From the NCBI GenBank assembly GCA_001972305.1, contig BDDD01000552.1, positions 276,458 to 340,457 of the forward strand: a DNA stretch of 64,000 nucleotides, in the 5' to 3' direction. This stretch comes from Cephalotus follicularis (Eukaryota; Streptophyta; Magnoliopsida; Oxalidales; Cephalotaceae). The position numbers were made by a program, and so were the translations under genes. Positions 9,683 to 21,687 of this stretch are shown here, one piece after another. Under the pieces are notes generated by a model. The model was not told the DNA's origin and searched no databases. It worked only from the letters and a program-made list of their open reading frames with translations. Numbering within the stretch: the stretch's first letter is position 1; each line of letters begins with the position of its first letter.

Positions 9683-11011
9683 TGTAAGGACCCAAATTTC
9701 CATGTAAGATATTAATTATGTTTGGTAGCAGTCGACGCGTTGAAGTTATATGCATCGATGACAAACTGTCTAATGAGAGTCGACATTTTTATTGAAGGAG
9801 TCGATGCCTTTGGTAGCAGTCGACGTCTTAATTCTAAATGTCGACGCGATGAAGTTATATGCATCAGTTGACCTGGACGAAGACTTAAAGACGTCGACGC
9901 CTTTGAGGAAGAGGTCGACGTCTTCGCTACAGACAAAAGGTAAAATCTGACTTTTTGGCATTTTGTGAGTAAAATTCTTTAATTGGAGACATGTGGCAAG
10001 CCAGGGGAAGATGTTATAAGGTTTTATCTGGGGATCTAACAAGTGCAACACTTGGATTGGTTAAAATTTAGTCACATGGGCTGCCAAAAATAAAAAAAAT
10101 TGAATGTGTGAGAGGGAGGAAGAAACTTACCCAAGAAGTCATCCTTCTATTTAATGGCAAGGAACCTTGAACTCAGTCAATTTGAGCTGAGAAAGAGAGT
10201 AATCCTGCAGAGTGTGAAGTATAGAATTTGAGGAAAGCAATAGAGAAAGGAATTCTAAAGCTAAGGTAAGGAAATTCTATACCCATTCATGACAAAACTC
10301 CCCTGTTTTGTTCTAAATTTGACAGCAGATTCTTTTATTGATAACTTGTTCAATTCTCAATGGATTTTCGAATGGTTTGTTGTTCTGGAAACTTTAGAAT
10401 GTCCTCTTTAACTGTTATTCTTTGAGTGTTTCAAGATTTTATCGTTTTCTTGATGGAATTCCAAGTTTAAAATTGCTGTTCAGGCACTGTTTTATTCCAG
10501 GATTATGCAGTAGCTTATTTAAATCATATCTCACTCGTTTCTTGATGAAAAATTAAATGTCTGGATGTTTTGAAAACCTCAAGATGTCCTATTTAACTTT
10601 TATGTTTGCATCTCGAAAATATGTCGAATTCTTGATGAGAATCAAGGAATCATTTTACTGCTCAGGTCCTGTTTCCTTAAGAAATCAGCCACTTTCAAAA
10701 ATTCGTAGAGGATTCAATTCTCCATCAATTGTTGTGATTTTGAGCTTTCTGTACTCGTAATGATGTCTACTTTAATGTTTATGTTTTAAGTTTTTACTGA
10801 AAAGGCCTAATTCTATATGAATTACTAGCTTTCGCAAAGTAATGCAAAACTGATTTTTATGAACCATTTGAGTCAATACTCAAATGAAAGAAAAGTTTAT
10901 GGATTATGAAAGAAATGTTATGAAATGATTTTTATGGTTACTTTGAGCTGATCACTCAAAGTAAAATGATGAATGAACCGCCCTTGGATTGCGATCTTCC
11001 AAGGGGAATGG
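9683..11011 (+). repeat. 5' LTR of element B, lacking its last ~674 bp
   Basis: It aligns with 12704-13952 from base 9765 onward. At 11011 the alignment stops within AAGGGGAATGG and the sequence jumps directly into the middle of gag, so U5, primer-binding site and gag start are missing. A weak TATA-like TCTATTTAATGG is near 10138, and AAG/GTAAGG, a good splice-donor match, is at 10266. Confidence 0.92.
9731..9925. repeat. GTCGACG cluster, B 5' LTR
   Basis: About six copies of GTCGAC, usually as GTCGACG(C/T), lie within 195 bp in the U3 part of the LTR, upstream of the TATA-like sequence. The 3' LTR carries the matching cluster at 12718-12865. Confidence 0.9.
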
Positions 11012-12703
11012 CCGCCAGAAAGTAGAATTTTCTATATACAAGTTGGATGGAGAGGCGGACCAATGGTGGTGTATGATCGAGAGGACTAAGACGCGTAAAG
11101 AAAGAGAAGCGATGACGTGGGAAGAGTTCAAGGAAATATTTATGAACAAATATTTTCCGCAAGCTTTGAAAGATAAGATGGAGGAAGATTTTCTCCAACT
11201 GGAACAAGGTGAGTCTAAAACAGTGGCTCAGTATGAAGCAAACTTCGCTAGAATGTCTCGATATGCAACTCATCTGGTATCAACAGAAGAAAGGAGAGCA
11301 AACAGGTTTTGCCAAGGTCTGAAATCTTATATCCGACGGCTGGTGATAGCACAAGATTTGCAGACTTATGATGCAGTTTTGAGGTGTGCACTGAGGATAG
11401 AAATTGATAACCAAAGGTATCAGCAAAGGAGGGCTGAGCAAGGGCAAGGGAAGAGGAAAACGGGTGAATCTTCCGATAACAAGAACAAGAAAGCAAAGTC
11501 CAATGGAGGGAAGGACTTAAAAATTTGTCAAGAATGTGGGAAAGGACACCGTGGGAAATGTTTGTACGGGACGGGAGTGTGTTACAAATGTGGAAAGCAA
11601 GGACACTTAGCTAAAGAGTGTCAACAAAGGTCAAATCAAACTCCAAATCAAAGGGTGATCAGATGTTACAATTGTGGACAAGAAGGACATGTGTCCATTC
11701 ACTGCACCCGACCTAAGACAGGAGGGCAAGGAGGGAATGGAGCCCAGCAACAAAGAGCACCAGCAAGAACCTATGCCATGACAGCTGAAGAGATGGAAAA
11801 TCCCAATGACGTGGTAACAGGTACTTTTCCCGTATGCTCTAAATCTGCATATGTATTGTTTTATACGGGAGCGACGCATTCTTTTGTGTCTTTATCTTTT
11901 GCACGATATTTAAGTAAACCATCACAAGATTTGGAGATAGGTTTAGCTGTTGAAACTCCAAGTGGTAATACTTTGGTAGCTGATAAAGTACACAAGTCTT
12001 GTGACCTAATATTATGTGATAGGATGATGCTAGAAGACTTAGTACCTCTAGCAATCCTAAAGTTTGACGTCATACTAGGCAAGGATTGGCTTTCGGTGAA
12101 TCATGCTAGTGTTGACTATTTTAAGAAAGAAGTTAAGTTTTCTTTACCAGAACAACTTGAATTTGTTTTTCGAAGCGAGGGAGTCAGTGACCCCCTAAAG
12201 ATCATATCATCGATGCAAGCTAAACGATTATTGGGAAAAGGATGTGAAGGCTATCTTGCCTATGTGATGGATATCGATAAAGACAAGATGAAGATAGAAG
12301 AGTTACATGTTGTTAAGGAGTTCACCGATGTTTTTCCTGAAGATTTACCTGGTATGCCACCGGATCGAGAAGTGGAATTTACTATTGATGTGAGACCAGG
12401 GACAGCTCCTATTTCAAAGAGCCCTTACCGTATGGCACCAGCTGAGCTAAAAGAATTGAAGGACAATTACAAGAGCTTTTGGATAATGGATTTATCCGAC
12501 CGAGTGTATCACCATGGGGTGCACCGGTACTGTTTGTGAAAAAGAAGGACGGGACAATGAGACTCTGCATTGACTACCGAGAGTTGAATCAAGTCACCAT
12601 TAAGAACAAGTACCCACTACCAAGGATTGATGACTTGTTCGACCAGCTCAAGAATGCTCGATACTTTTCGAAGATTGATCTTCGATCGGGCTACCATCAA
12701 GTG
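11012..12703 (+). pseudogene. Element B gag-protease-RT fragment
   Basis: The open frame begins mid-capsid (FSIYKLDGEADQWW), passes a TVAQYEANFARM segment and three Cys-His motifs (CQECGKGHRGKC, CYKCGKQGHLAKEC, CYNCGQEGHVSIHC). It then enters a protease in which the usual DTG/DSG triad reads YTGATHSF, so the catalytic Asp is replaced by Tyr. The RT start (FTDVFPEDLPGMPPD) follows. A one-base loss near 12465 shifts the frame; RT resumes at 12479 with [11 protein letters not shown] and stops at [10 protein letters not shown], where LTR sequence begins. The YxDD-type motif, RNase H and integrase are all absent. Compared with A and D-F, it has more zinc knuckles and is a separate family. Confidence 0.92.
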
Positions 12704-14626
12704 ACTGTCTAATGAGAGTCGACGTTTTTATTGAAGGAGTCGACGCCTTTGGTAGCAGTCGACGTCTTAATTCTAAATGTCGACGCGATGAAGTTATATG
12801 CATCAGTTGACCTGGACGAAGACTTAAAGACGTCGACGCCTTTGAGGAAGAGGTCGACGTCTTCGCTACAGACAAAAGGTAAAATCTGAGTTTTTGGCAT
12901 TTTGTGAGTAAAATTCTTTAATTGGGGACACGTGGCAGGCCAGGGGAAGATGTTATAAGGTTTTATCTGGGTATCTAACAAGTGCAACACTTGGATTGGT
13001 TAAAATTTAGTCGCATGGGCTGCCAAAAATAAAAAAATTGAATGTGTGAGAGGGAGGAAGAAACTTACCCAAGAAGTCATCCTTCTATTTAATGGCAAGG
13101 AACCTTGAACTCAGTCAATTTGAGCTGAGAAAGACAGTAATCCTGTAGAGTGTGAAGTTTAGAATTTGTGGAAAGCAATAGAGAAAGGAATTCTAAAGCT
13201 AAGGTAAGGAAATTCTATACCCATTCATGACAAAACTCCCCTGTTTTGTTCTAAATTTGACAGCAGATTCTTTTATTGATAACTTGTTCAATTCTCAATG
13301 GATTTTCGAATAGTTGGTTGTTATGGAAACTTTAGAATGTCCTCTTTAACTGTTATTCTTTGAGTGCTTCAAGATTCTATCGTTTTCTTGATGGAATTCC
13401 AAGTTTAAAATTGCTGTTCAGGCACTGTTTTATTCCAGGATTATGCGGTAGATTATTTAAATCATATCTCACTCGTTTCTTGATGAAAAATTAAATGGAT
13501 GGATTTTTTGAAAACCTAAAGATGTCCTATTTAACTTTTATGTTTTATGAATCTCGAAATTATGTCGAATTCTTGATGAGAATCAAGGAATCATTTTACT
13601 GCTCAGGCCCTGTTTCCTTAAGAAATCAGCCATTTTCAAAAATTCGTAGAGGATTCAATTCTCAACCAATTGTTGTGATCTTGAGCTTTCTGAACTCGTA
13701 ATGATGTCTACTTTAATGTTCATGTTTTAAGTTTTTACTGAAAAGGTCTAATTCTATATGAATTACTAGCTTTCGCAAAGTAATGCAAAACTGATTTTTA
13801 TGAACCATTTGAGTCAATACTCAAATGAAAGAAAAGTTTATGGATTATGAAAGAAATGTTATGAAATGATTTTTATGGTTACTTTGAGCTGATCACTCAA
13901 AGTAAAATGATGAATGAACCGCCCTTGGATTGCGATCTTCCAAGGGGAATGGAGCGGAAGTGCTCAAAGTTAATGGAGCCGAGCGTGCTCACGGACATGC
14001 ATGTGATGTAAGGATAGTAATCGGGGAGTGCACAATGCCCCGGTGAAGTGGTGTAAAGGGGTTCATTAAGGTTTTTATGATTTTCATGTTTACGAAATGA
14101 TTTAGTTACGATATTAACTAGAGAAGTGATATGTTTTATGAAATGTTTTGGTCGTATATGTTGACTAGAAAATTGTTATTATAAAATGTGTTTAAAAAAC
14201 CTTACTGAGCTGTTTTGAGCTCATTCCTTTCAATGTTGTTTTCAAATAAAATGTTTTCAGGAAAGGAATGAATGGAGATTGCAAGCTTGAGGGAGCTTTT
14301 AAGGAGTTTTGGGAAATAAAAGCTATGCGATGACATTCGCATTATGTTTTGTAATAAGAATAATGTTTTCCGCTGTAATACGTGTTTATGTAATAGTGAT
14401 CCTGTGTAATGTAACCAACGATATGGTTAAGACACCTTCATGCAGAATGATTATGTATAAAGTTTGAAATTTAAGGTTATGTACGATTTTGCAAGACGTG
14501 AATTTATGATGTTATGTAATTTTAGAAAAGAGTACCAAAGGATATAACGTTTCACACCCAATGTAGCGCAACCGATCTTCGGAGTTCGCTTTGAGCTTAA
14601 GGTGGACTCGGGTCGGGGTCGCTACA
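12704..14626 (+). repeat. 3' LTR of element B, lacking its first ~82 bp
   Basis: It aligns to the 5' LTR from ACTGTCTAATGAGAG onward and continues 674 bp further, to GGTCGCTACA at the AGCAT target duplication. It contains a donor-like AAG/GTAAGG at 13204 and an acceptor-like TTTTCAG ending at 14260. Confidence 0.92.
12718..12865. repeat. GTCGACG cluster, B 3' LTR
   Basis: This is the counterpart of the cluster at 9731-9925, with exact GTCGAC retained at most sites. The promoter-proximal position is the same. Confidence 0.9.
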
Positions 14627-14631
14627 AGCAT

Positions 14632-15953
14632 GGTGTGATATGGCTGAGTAATCGGTCGTGAGTTCCCTCAGATTCTTCTATCAGAGATGCTATTTTGTCG
14701 GAGGCACACAGTTCTCCATTTTCTATACATCCGGGTTCTACGAAAATGTATAGAGACTTGAAGAAGAATTTCTGGTGGAGTGGAATGAAAAGGGATGTGG
14801 CGGAGTACGTTGGGAAGTGTTTGATCTGTCAGCAGGTAAAGATTGAACACCAGCATGCTAGTGGTTTGTTACAACCCTTGGAAGTTCCGGTTTGGAAATG
14901 GGAAAGTATATCGATGGACTTTGTGACGGGTTTGCCGAGAACTTTCAGAAGGCATGATGCTATCTGGGTAGTAGTGGATCGATTGACGAAATCGGCTCAC
15001 TTCTTGGCTATCCGAGAATACTTTTCTATGGATCGTTTGGCTGAGGTGTTTCGGAAGGAGATTGTGAGACTGCATGGGACTCCGGTATCCATTGTTTCGG
15101 ATAGGGATCCTCGTTTCACATCGCGGTTTTGGAAAGGGTTTCAGAAAGCTTGGGGTACAAGGCTCAGTTACAGTAGTCCTTTTCATCCACAGACAGATAG
15201 GCAGACTGAGAGTACCATCCAGACCTTAGAGGATATGTTGAGATCTTGTGCTTTGGAGTGGACTGGAAGCTGGGATGAGTATTTGAGCTTGGTAGAGTTT
15301 GCCTACAATAACAGTTGGCATGCTAGTATTGGTATGGCTCCGTTTGAAGCTCTGTATGGGAGGAGATGTCATGGTCCGACATGTTGGGATGAGGTTGGAG
15401 AACGAGTTATCGAGGGACCCGAGCTAGTGCAGATCACTACTGAGAAAGTGGCAATAGCAAAGGAGAGATTGAAAGCGGCTCAATCTCGACAGAAAAGTTA
15501 TGCGGACAAACATCGGAGAGATTTGGGGTTCAAGGTTGGTGAACATGTGTTTTTGAAGGTTTCACCTTGGAAAGGAGTCCGACGTTTTGGGCTGAAAGGA
15601 AAGTTCAGTCCGCGGTTTATCGGGATTTTTGAAGTTCTGGAGAAGATCGGCGCGGTCGCTTATCGGTTAGCTTTGCCTCCGTAGTTAGCACATGTCCATA
15701 ACGTGTTCCACGTATCTTTGCTGAGGGGTTATCAGTATCATCCCTACATGTGGTTCACTATCCGTTGGACAGCATTCGTGAGGATTTATCTCGTGACGAG
15801 GAGGCCGAGGCCATTTTGGATCGACAGGAACGGGTGACACGTAGCAAGACTGTTTCTTTTGTGAAGGTGCTGTGGAGGAATCATCCCGAACGGGAAGCTA
15901 CTTGGGAGCTTGAGGAGCATATTCGGGAGCAATATCCGCACTTGTTTGTTTGA
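14632..15953 (+). pseudogene. pol: Element A integrase and chromodomain
   Basis: The frame resumes after B with GVIWLSNRS, an in-frame TGA, then VPSDSS. The HHCC zinc finger is present (HSSPFSIH, then CLICQQVK). The catalytic core shows the first Asp in MDFVTGLP, the second in SDRDPRFTSRFW and the Glu in [15 protein letters not shown]. The main open frame is 14695-15684 and ends in a stop after YRLALPP. A frameshifted stretch follows, then 15750-15953 with the chromodomain (VKVLWRNHPEREATWE, ending YPHLFV). Integrase joins element DNA to the chromosome; the chromodomain in this clade is thought to target methylated heterochromatin. Confidence 0.92.
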
Positions 15954-16001
15954 GGTATGTTTGTGTTTGTGTTTGTGATTTCGGGACGAAATCTTCTTTT
16001 T

Positions 16002-16013
16002 AGGAGGGGTGGA
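16002..16013 (+). other. Polypurine tract of element A
   Basis: AGGAGGGGTGGA lies directly before the 3' LTR and follows a TCGGGACGAAAT-like motif that also precedes the tracts of F, E and D. It would prime plus-strand DNA synthesis. Confidence 0.85.
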
Positions 16014-18717
16014 TGTAATACCCTGTTCATTCGTAAATGTATTTTTACGGGTTCGTAAATATATTTTACGAATTTTATCTGTGTTTTCAGGCTTTTAATT
16101 TTGTTTAATTTTAAAAGTTCGGTTGCCCTACGATTCGGGTTTATGTGAATTGTGCTGTCCGATTTCCGGTCCGAAATTTGGGTATGTTATGCTATGTCGG
16201 GTTTTATTTATTTTATTTTAATCCAAAATAATTTTATTAAAAACAAATTATTATTCTTTTATTTTAATATTCCTTATTTTCCTTTTTCATTATTAATTCA
16301 TTTTATTATTATTTCTTTAATTTCCTTTTTCCTATTTTACCATTTTCTTCTTCTTTTCTCCTACTTCCTTCCACCTTCTTCTTCCTTTCCAGCAGATTCC
16401 TTCTTCCTACCAACTATTCCACATGTTAATTCCTTCCTTTTCTCATTTCATAATCCAGAAAAGTTCCCCCTTTCTTCCCTTTTGTCAAATCTTGTCTCCT
16501 CCTTTCTCCTTTATTGAGTATCATTGCCATTTTATATGATACACCCATCATTCTTGCAAGCTACTGCAGATTCCATCTTGTTAGTGCGTAACAAACTACT
16601 GTGTAATTCATTCATCAAATTTGTAGAGGTAAATTCGATTCTTAGTTGTTCTTCAAGTTGAATTCATTGGGTTTGCTAAACTTCTCTTTACTTTGGTTTC
16701 TTTTGGTCCCTGTTTTTGTCACAGCCGAATTTTGTGTTGTGTTTGTGTTCCTCCTACTGTTTTCTTGGTTCCTTAACATCACTACAGGTCAGTGAATTCA
16801 TTCCCTTCAATTATAGTTTTGTTTCAATAGCTTACTTTGAGTTTTTGTGCTCTTAGTATCTTGGAGTCTTTGATTCTTGCCTAAACATGTTGTCATTGTG
16901 TTAGTGATGTTATCTGCACGTTTTATGCACCTATATATGTCACAAACTGAGTTTATAACATCTGCTATCAATTAGAAACAAAATCTAGACATGTTCATGC
17001 AATGTCTTCTTGCTTCCTTTTGCAAGTTAAATCATTGACAAGTTGTTTCCTTGTCAAATTTGTGTTTGTAAATCACCTACAAGTCATATATAATCATATG
17101 TTTATGTCCATATGTCTTTGGTTTAATGTAGAAATCATTTAAATCATTTTCAGTAGCAAATTGTCGGATTTCCAACTGTTCTGTTGCCTAGAACAGTCGG
17201 CTGTCTGAGTGGACAGTCGGCTGGATTGGTTGCGTAGTCGACTGGAGGGAAGAACACAGTCGACTGCCTGCATTTTTAATCGAGTAGTCGACTGTTCATA
17301 TGGTCCAGTCGACTGGACCCCTGTTCTAGTCGACTGTTTTGCCCTGGAATGTGTTGTTTTAAACTGTTTGGATTCGTTTGATCCCCGAATCGATCCGAAT
17401 CTTTTCCAAACACTGTTATGAGTCTGTTTAATGCTTCTAATGTGTTTTAAACTCTTATACATATGATTTTGAATGCCTTTTAGATTGTGTACTTAAAAGG
17501 AGAAATTGTTTTTTGATCGCCTATTCGTAAGTACTTTGCAAGCGCATAAGGTACGGATTTTCTGTTCCTTGGCTATCTGGCATTCAAACTGAAATTGTTT
17601 TGATAAACATCTTCGTTTATGAAATCAACGATGTTTCATGATTTTGATACGTTTTGAATTTAAAGTTTGTTTGACATTTTATTTGATTCCGACTTTATCT
17701 ATACGATATGTTATGGAACGATATGTTAGGATACGATATGTTATGATATAATATGTTATAATACTGTTGTGAGCAGTTTTTAAATATGTTGTGTGAAAAC
17801 ATATTTATGTGATTTAAGTTGATTTTGATGAATCAATTATTTTGAATTAAATACTGAGTATTGTACCCACCTATGGGGTGTATCCATAGGCACGTCGTGG
17901 GCCTGGCACGGGGACGTGACACTTCCGTAGCGGTGTGATTAGACTACGGCGTCTCGGAGTGTATGAACGAATCCCATGAGGTGGATTTGTGGATCTGCTA
18001 TGTGATAGAGGCGTATGAATCGATTCTAGTTTATGTGATCTGAGGTGAATTCAGATATGTGGTCCGAGGTGTGATCGGACATGTGTATGTGAGAATTGAC
18101 TTGTGTAGTGCCGTACTCTTCAATTCTAGTGGGCATGTGGAATTAGCGCCTCCCTTGCCAAAATTATGATATGTGATATGAATATGGCTCAGTATGTTTT
18201 ATGAACTATGATTTATAACGTTCCGTAATTGTTTCGAAAAATACGAAATTGTCATTTGAATATGATTGAACTGTTGTAACTGTTTAAGATTTCTGTTACG
18301 AAGTTTATTGAAATATTACTGTTTTTAAGTTATCGTTTACTGTTTTAATTCCCTTATCCGTACTGAGGTTTGCTCAGCCGCATTTTTGTTTCCATGCGGC
18401 AGGTTTTCAGGAGCAGCGGGGGAAAGTGTGACGAGTGATGACCACCTCTTGTGTTAGGATCCCTAGGAGTGTGATCCTTATGTTTTATGTTTAGTGGTCA
18501 AACATTGATTTTTATGTTTTATGTTTTAATTGGAACTCATTTATGTTTTGAATTTTTCCGTAACTCCATAATATGACAAATGGTTAAGTTTTAATGTTTT
18601 GATAAGACTGCCACGTTTTCGGCTGTTTTTGACTAATAAAGCAAACTTATGAGTTTGTTAAGATATGTTATGTATGATATGACCCTGTGACGACTCCCGC
18701 CGTCCGGGGGTGTTACA
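16014..18717 (+). repeat. 3' LTR of element A
   Basis: A 2,704-bp LTR, TGTAATACCC to GTGTTACA, followed by the target duplication CAACA. It contains a TATA box (16531-16540), a CAGTCGACTG cluster (17193-17336), the ACGATATGTT array (about 17700) and an acceptor-like GGTTTTCAG near its 3' end. The 70-121 codon frames inside it are LTR sequence and not genes. Confidence 0.95.
17193..17336. repeat. CAGTCGACTG cluster, A 3' LTR
   Basis: Five exact GTCGAC sites plus CAGTCGGCTG variants. It lacks the duplicated 22-bp unit seen in the 5' LTR, so copy number in the cluster changed after insertion. Confidence 0.9.
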
Positions 18718-18722
18718 CAACA

Positions 18723-18799
18723 TACTCCTCAACATACAAGACTTAGAGCAGGCTTGTTCTCGTTAAGCAATACTTCGATGTAAATTTTCGGTCATTACA
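18723..18799 (-). mobile_element. 5' end of LTR X, right of element A
   Basis: On the minus strand this begins TGTAATGACCGAAAATTTAC, comparable to TGTAAGGACCCAAATTTCC at the start of element B, and continues into 1-1452 once A and one CAACA are removed. No polypurine tract lies outside it, so this is probably the outer edge of X. Confidence 0.6.
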
Positions 18800-20035
18800 T
18801 TCTAGCACAGTAACAACATCATCTCCTACTACACCCTTCAAATCTTGCTCAAACTGGTGGATTTAGACTTTAGTGTAATCTTCTATTCCTACAGTTTCAA
18901 CAAAATACAAAGCTCTAAGCATTTTGGTAGAGTTTCTGTATCTCAAATGCTACTGATTACGCATAATATTACTTGTGTAATTGATTGATATGGAATGATT
19001 TGGTGATTGTTTGGTTGAGAATGCTAATTTTAAGTTTTGTGTTATTAATGACCTAGAATTGGAACTAGCGTTAAACAATGGATTCAATGGATGGAAACAT
19101 GTTTATTGGACCCTAATAAACTTGTATAAACTACTAAAATTGATATAAAATGATTTGATATGAATTTGGATTGGAAAATGGACTAATTACATGAAGTGGC
19201 AAAACTACTGTCAGCTTAAGCGCTGTTGCTTGCCCCATAAACGTCGTCGCTAAGAGCTGTTTATACTTGAAAATCTGACGAACATGATCAAAGCATCAAC
19301 GCTTTGTTGTTAAGCGTTGGTAGTTTGATATTAAGTGCTAAGGCTTAATACCAACCATTGTCGCTTAACATGGATTCGTTTGGGTGCAAAGCGATGCTGA
19401 CGGTTCTAAGCATGGATATAAGGCATTGACCTGTACCACTCGCCACTCAATCTAACTACTATCACTTTGTACAACTTTCACATAATTGAATTTAAGGCCC
19501 AAAGCGCCGCCGCTTTTAATGGAAGCGCTGCTGCTTAAGGCACTATTTTTACTTCTTAAACAAGTTTCAATCCTTTTTTAAATAAATGCTTGACTGGATC
19601 GATTCTTGAGACCACTCGAGCCTTTTAAACTGTTTTCTCTCTGGTTAGCAGGTCACGTTGATCCTTCTGCAGATCATTCAATTGTGTACCACTTTCGTTT
19701 GACACGATGGGCTAACTGATCAGTTCGACCACTAGATTGCTTATGTAGTTGATCCGACCATAGTATTATCATTAACCTGAAGGAAACATAGCCTAGGGAA
19801 GCATAGAATTTTAATAAAAAAAGGACCTAAGTGCCGAAACTTATAGGGCACAAAATGAAAAAATTCATATTGATTACACAACATCTTATCCCATCAGATA
19901 TGTAAACTATGTTTCTAAGCGAAGGATCTCCCATTAATTAACATTAATTGAACATAAAACAAAGAGGAAGAGAAGTTAGGGTTAGCTTACACTAGCTGAT
20001 CAAATCTCCTTCGTTTAATAGTGGTTAGTTCCAAT
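18800..20035. other. Unassigned non-coding stretch with CGTCGCCGCTT-like words
   Basis: I see no coding region. About 19200-19560 carries degenerate AAGCG(C/T)CG(C/T)CGCTT words like those in the LTRs of this window. It may be a decayed LTR, but no ends or target duplication were found. The rest is AT-rich without recognisable structure. Confidence 0.5.
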
Positions 20036-21687
20036 TGTTATGATTCCTTCAACGGCTCCAAGATCACAACTTCTTCAAGTCCTCCACCTCCAAAGGAAAA
20101 GCAAGCTCCAAGACCACCAATGGACCTCCAAAATTCATCCAAACAAGATGTGGAGATGAAGAGTTGCCAAAATAGATCACCTCTTGAAGAATACCACACT
20201 AAGAGAGGGTTCGGGGTGGTACGCATGCTCTTAGTTCTTTTCAAGCTCCTTCTAATGGTGAAAATGGAGTAAAAGAAAAAAGATTTTTGTTTCTTACTTT
20301 CTCACTCTTTTCTATGGGTGAAATGAAAAAACAATGGGCAAGACAATTCTAACACTCCAACTCCATACATTTTAAAAGAGATGTGTAAGAAGGATTTCAA
20401 AAATCCTACTCACTCTTTTGTCTTTAATGCCCCAATAAGAAAAAATGGTAAGTCTCCAAAATTCCAACAAGAAAGCTACTAGGTAATTTAATAATTATCA
20501 CAATGCCACAACCTTACAACATTAATCCCATTAATGTTACCTCCCTATTATTGTGTGGGGCCCTCAAGGTTAGGGTTAAGCCGGTAGTAGAAATTTAGAG
20601 GTATGCTCGATATCACTACGATCAAGTATCTCATACTTAACGTTTATATTGCTTAATCAATTAGGACTCTCCTAACTTGATTACTTCAGAATTAATTCAA
20701 TTAATCTGATTTAGAATATTAGTACATAATTAATATATGTGAGCCTTCTACCATCAAAATTGACACATAGGAGTGTATAGTGATTATCCAGATACCACGA
20801 AGGAAATCTGTCCAAACCTTAACTGGTTTCAGATCGCCATGCACTATAGTCCTTTCATCAAATGCTCTGACTTAAGTCTAGGGTATGGATTAATGTCAAA
20901 CCCTAATCAACTTAGTACTATGTGTCACGATGTTGAGTTTGAAACTCTCCAATGAATTACCGAAAATCTCATCTCCTTTTCATTCCACCTTGGCCGAGGG
21001 TTTGCAAGTTCCTACTCATCAGATCGCATAGAGCATATCATCTTTACCTTGATGTGATGGATCCAATTTCATGTACTAACTCACATTTGTGTACACCTCA
21101 ACATACCAAATATGCCACTTTCGACGATACCCAAAGGCATCATCTTTAAAGCATATCAAAACATGCTAGTTGCACGCAACGTGACCGTAGCACCTCAAGT
21201 CGGAGGACCATCTACACTATTGCAAACCGAAAGAACTCCTATGGACATATAGGTAACCATCCATGTAAGTGTTCTTTCTAAGACTCTAGCAAGAGTCTCG
21301 GGTCCATTCAGTGTACAAGATCTCAGCAACCACCCGTATGCTAGCTCTAGTGTCCCACACAACTGGTAGTAGATTATCCAACCCCTTCACCAGGTGAGCT
21401 ACCCATGCGCTGGTTTATCCGGTTCGTCAATGCCCTAATCAATGAACCTACGACCAGGAATAGTTTAGGAATTGAAGTGTTAGGGAGTATGTCTCATAGT
21501 CCACAGCTATACATCCAAGTTCTATTCCACAGGCCTTTATCATGTTATGTATATTTGCAATATATTAAGTAAAAACAAAATAAACAAAGATTTCCATAAA
21601 TAGATAATTTATTAATTAAAATTCAATAGTTTTTCTTTACATCCCATGTGCAACAAAAGCGCATGGATTCTAGGGCTTACTCTAACA
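20036..21687 (-). repeat. 3' LTR of copia element C
   Basis: On the minus strand the LTR begins TGTTAGAGTAAGCCC, directly after a short purine-rich tract (CCAGGTGAGAGAT), and would end CATAACA at 20036, giving 1,652 bp. The start is well placed relative to the pol stop at 21712. The end rests on TGTTA...TAACA symmetry and cannot be checked against the 5' LTR, which is outside the window. Small frames such as 20021-20272 fall in it and are not supported as genes. Confidence 0.65.

Larger units (their letters stand above)
9683..14626 (+). mobile_element. Element B: internally deleted Ty3/gypsy element inside A pol
   Basis: It starts TGTAAGGACCC, ends GGTCGCTACA, and is flanked by AGCAT at 9678-9682 and 14627-14631. 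Joining the flanks restores the A reading frame across the RNase H-integrase linker. It holds a 3'-truncated 5' LTR, a gag-to-RT fragment and a 5'-truncated 3' LTR. Since both LTRs of a retroelement copy are complete when it integrates, both deletions must be later than insertion. The full LTR is inferred to be about 2.0 kb. Confidence 0.93.
1453..18717 (+). mobile_element. Element A: complete Ty3/gypsy chromovirus with nested insertions
   Basis: Two LTRs starting TGTAATACCC and ending GTGTTACA flank a gag-pol region and are bounded by perfect 5-bp target duplications, CAACA at 1448-1452 and 18718-18722. Removing S from the 5' LTR and B from pol leaves an element of about 10.2 kb with an internal region of about 4.76 kb. 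Domain order is gag, protease, RT, RNase H, integrase, chromodomain, which is the Ty3/gypsy order; the chromodomain suggests the Tekay/Del clade. It is defective, with three in-frame stops before RT and at least two frameshifts. It inserted into LTR X. Confidence 0.95.

Noticed and set aside
20021..20272. 83-codon frame rich in Pro and Lys
   Set aside because: It overlaps the inferred edge of the copia 3' LTR and runs antisense to that element; there is no homology.
20036..21687. A much shorter (~210 bp) copia LTR, 21478-21687
   Set aside because: TGTTAGGG at 21478 could mark an edge, but the upstream sequence looks like continuing LTR and TGTTATGATTCC at 20036 gives better terminal symmetry. 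This stays open until the 5' LTR is seen.
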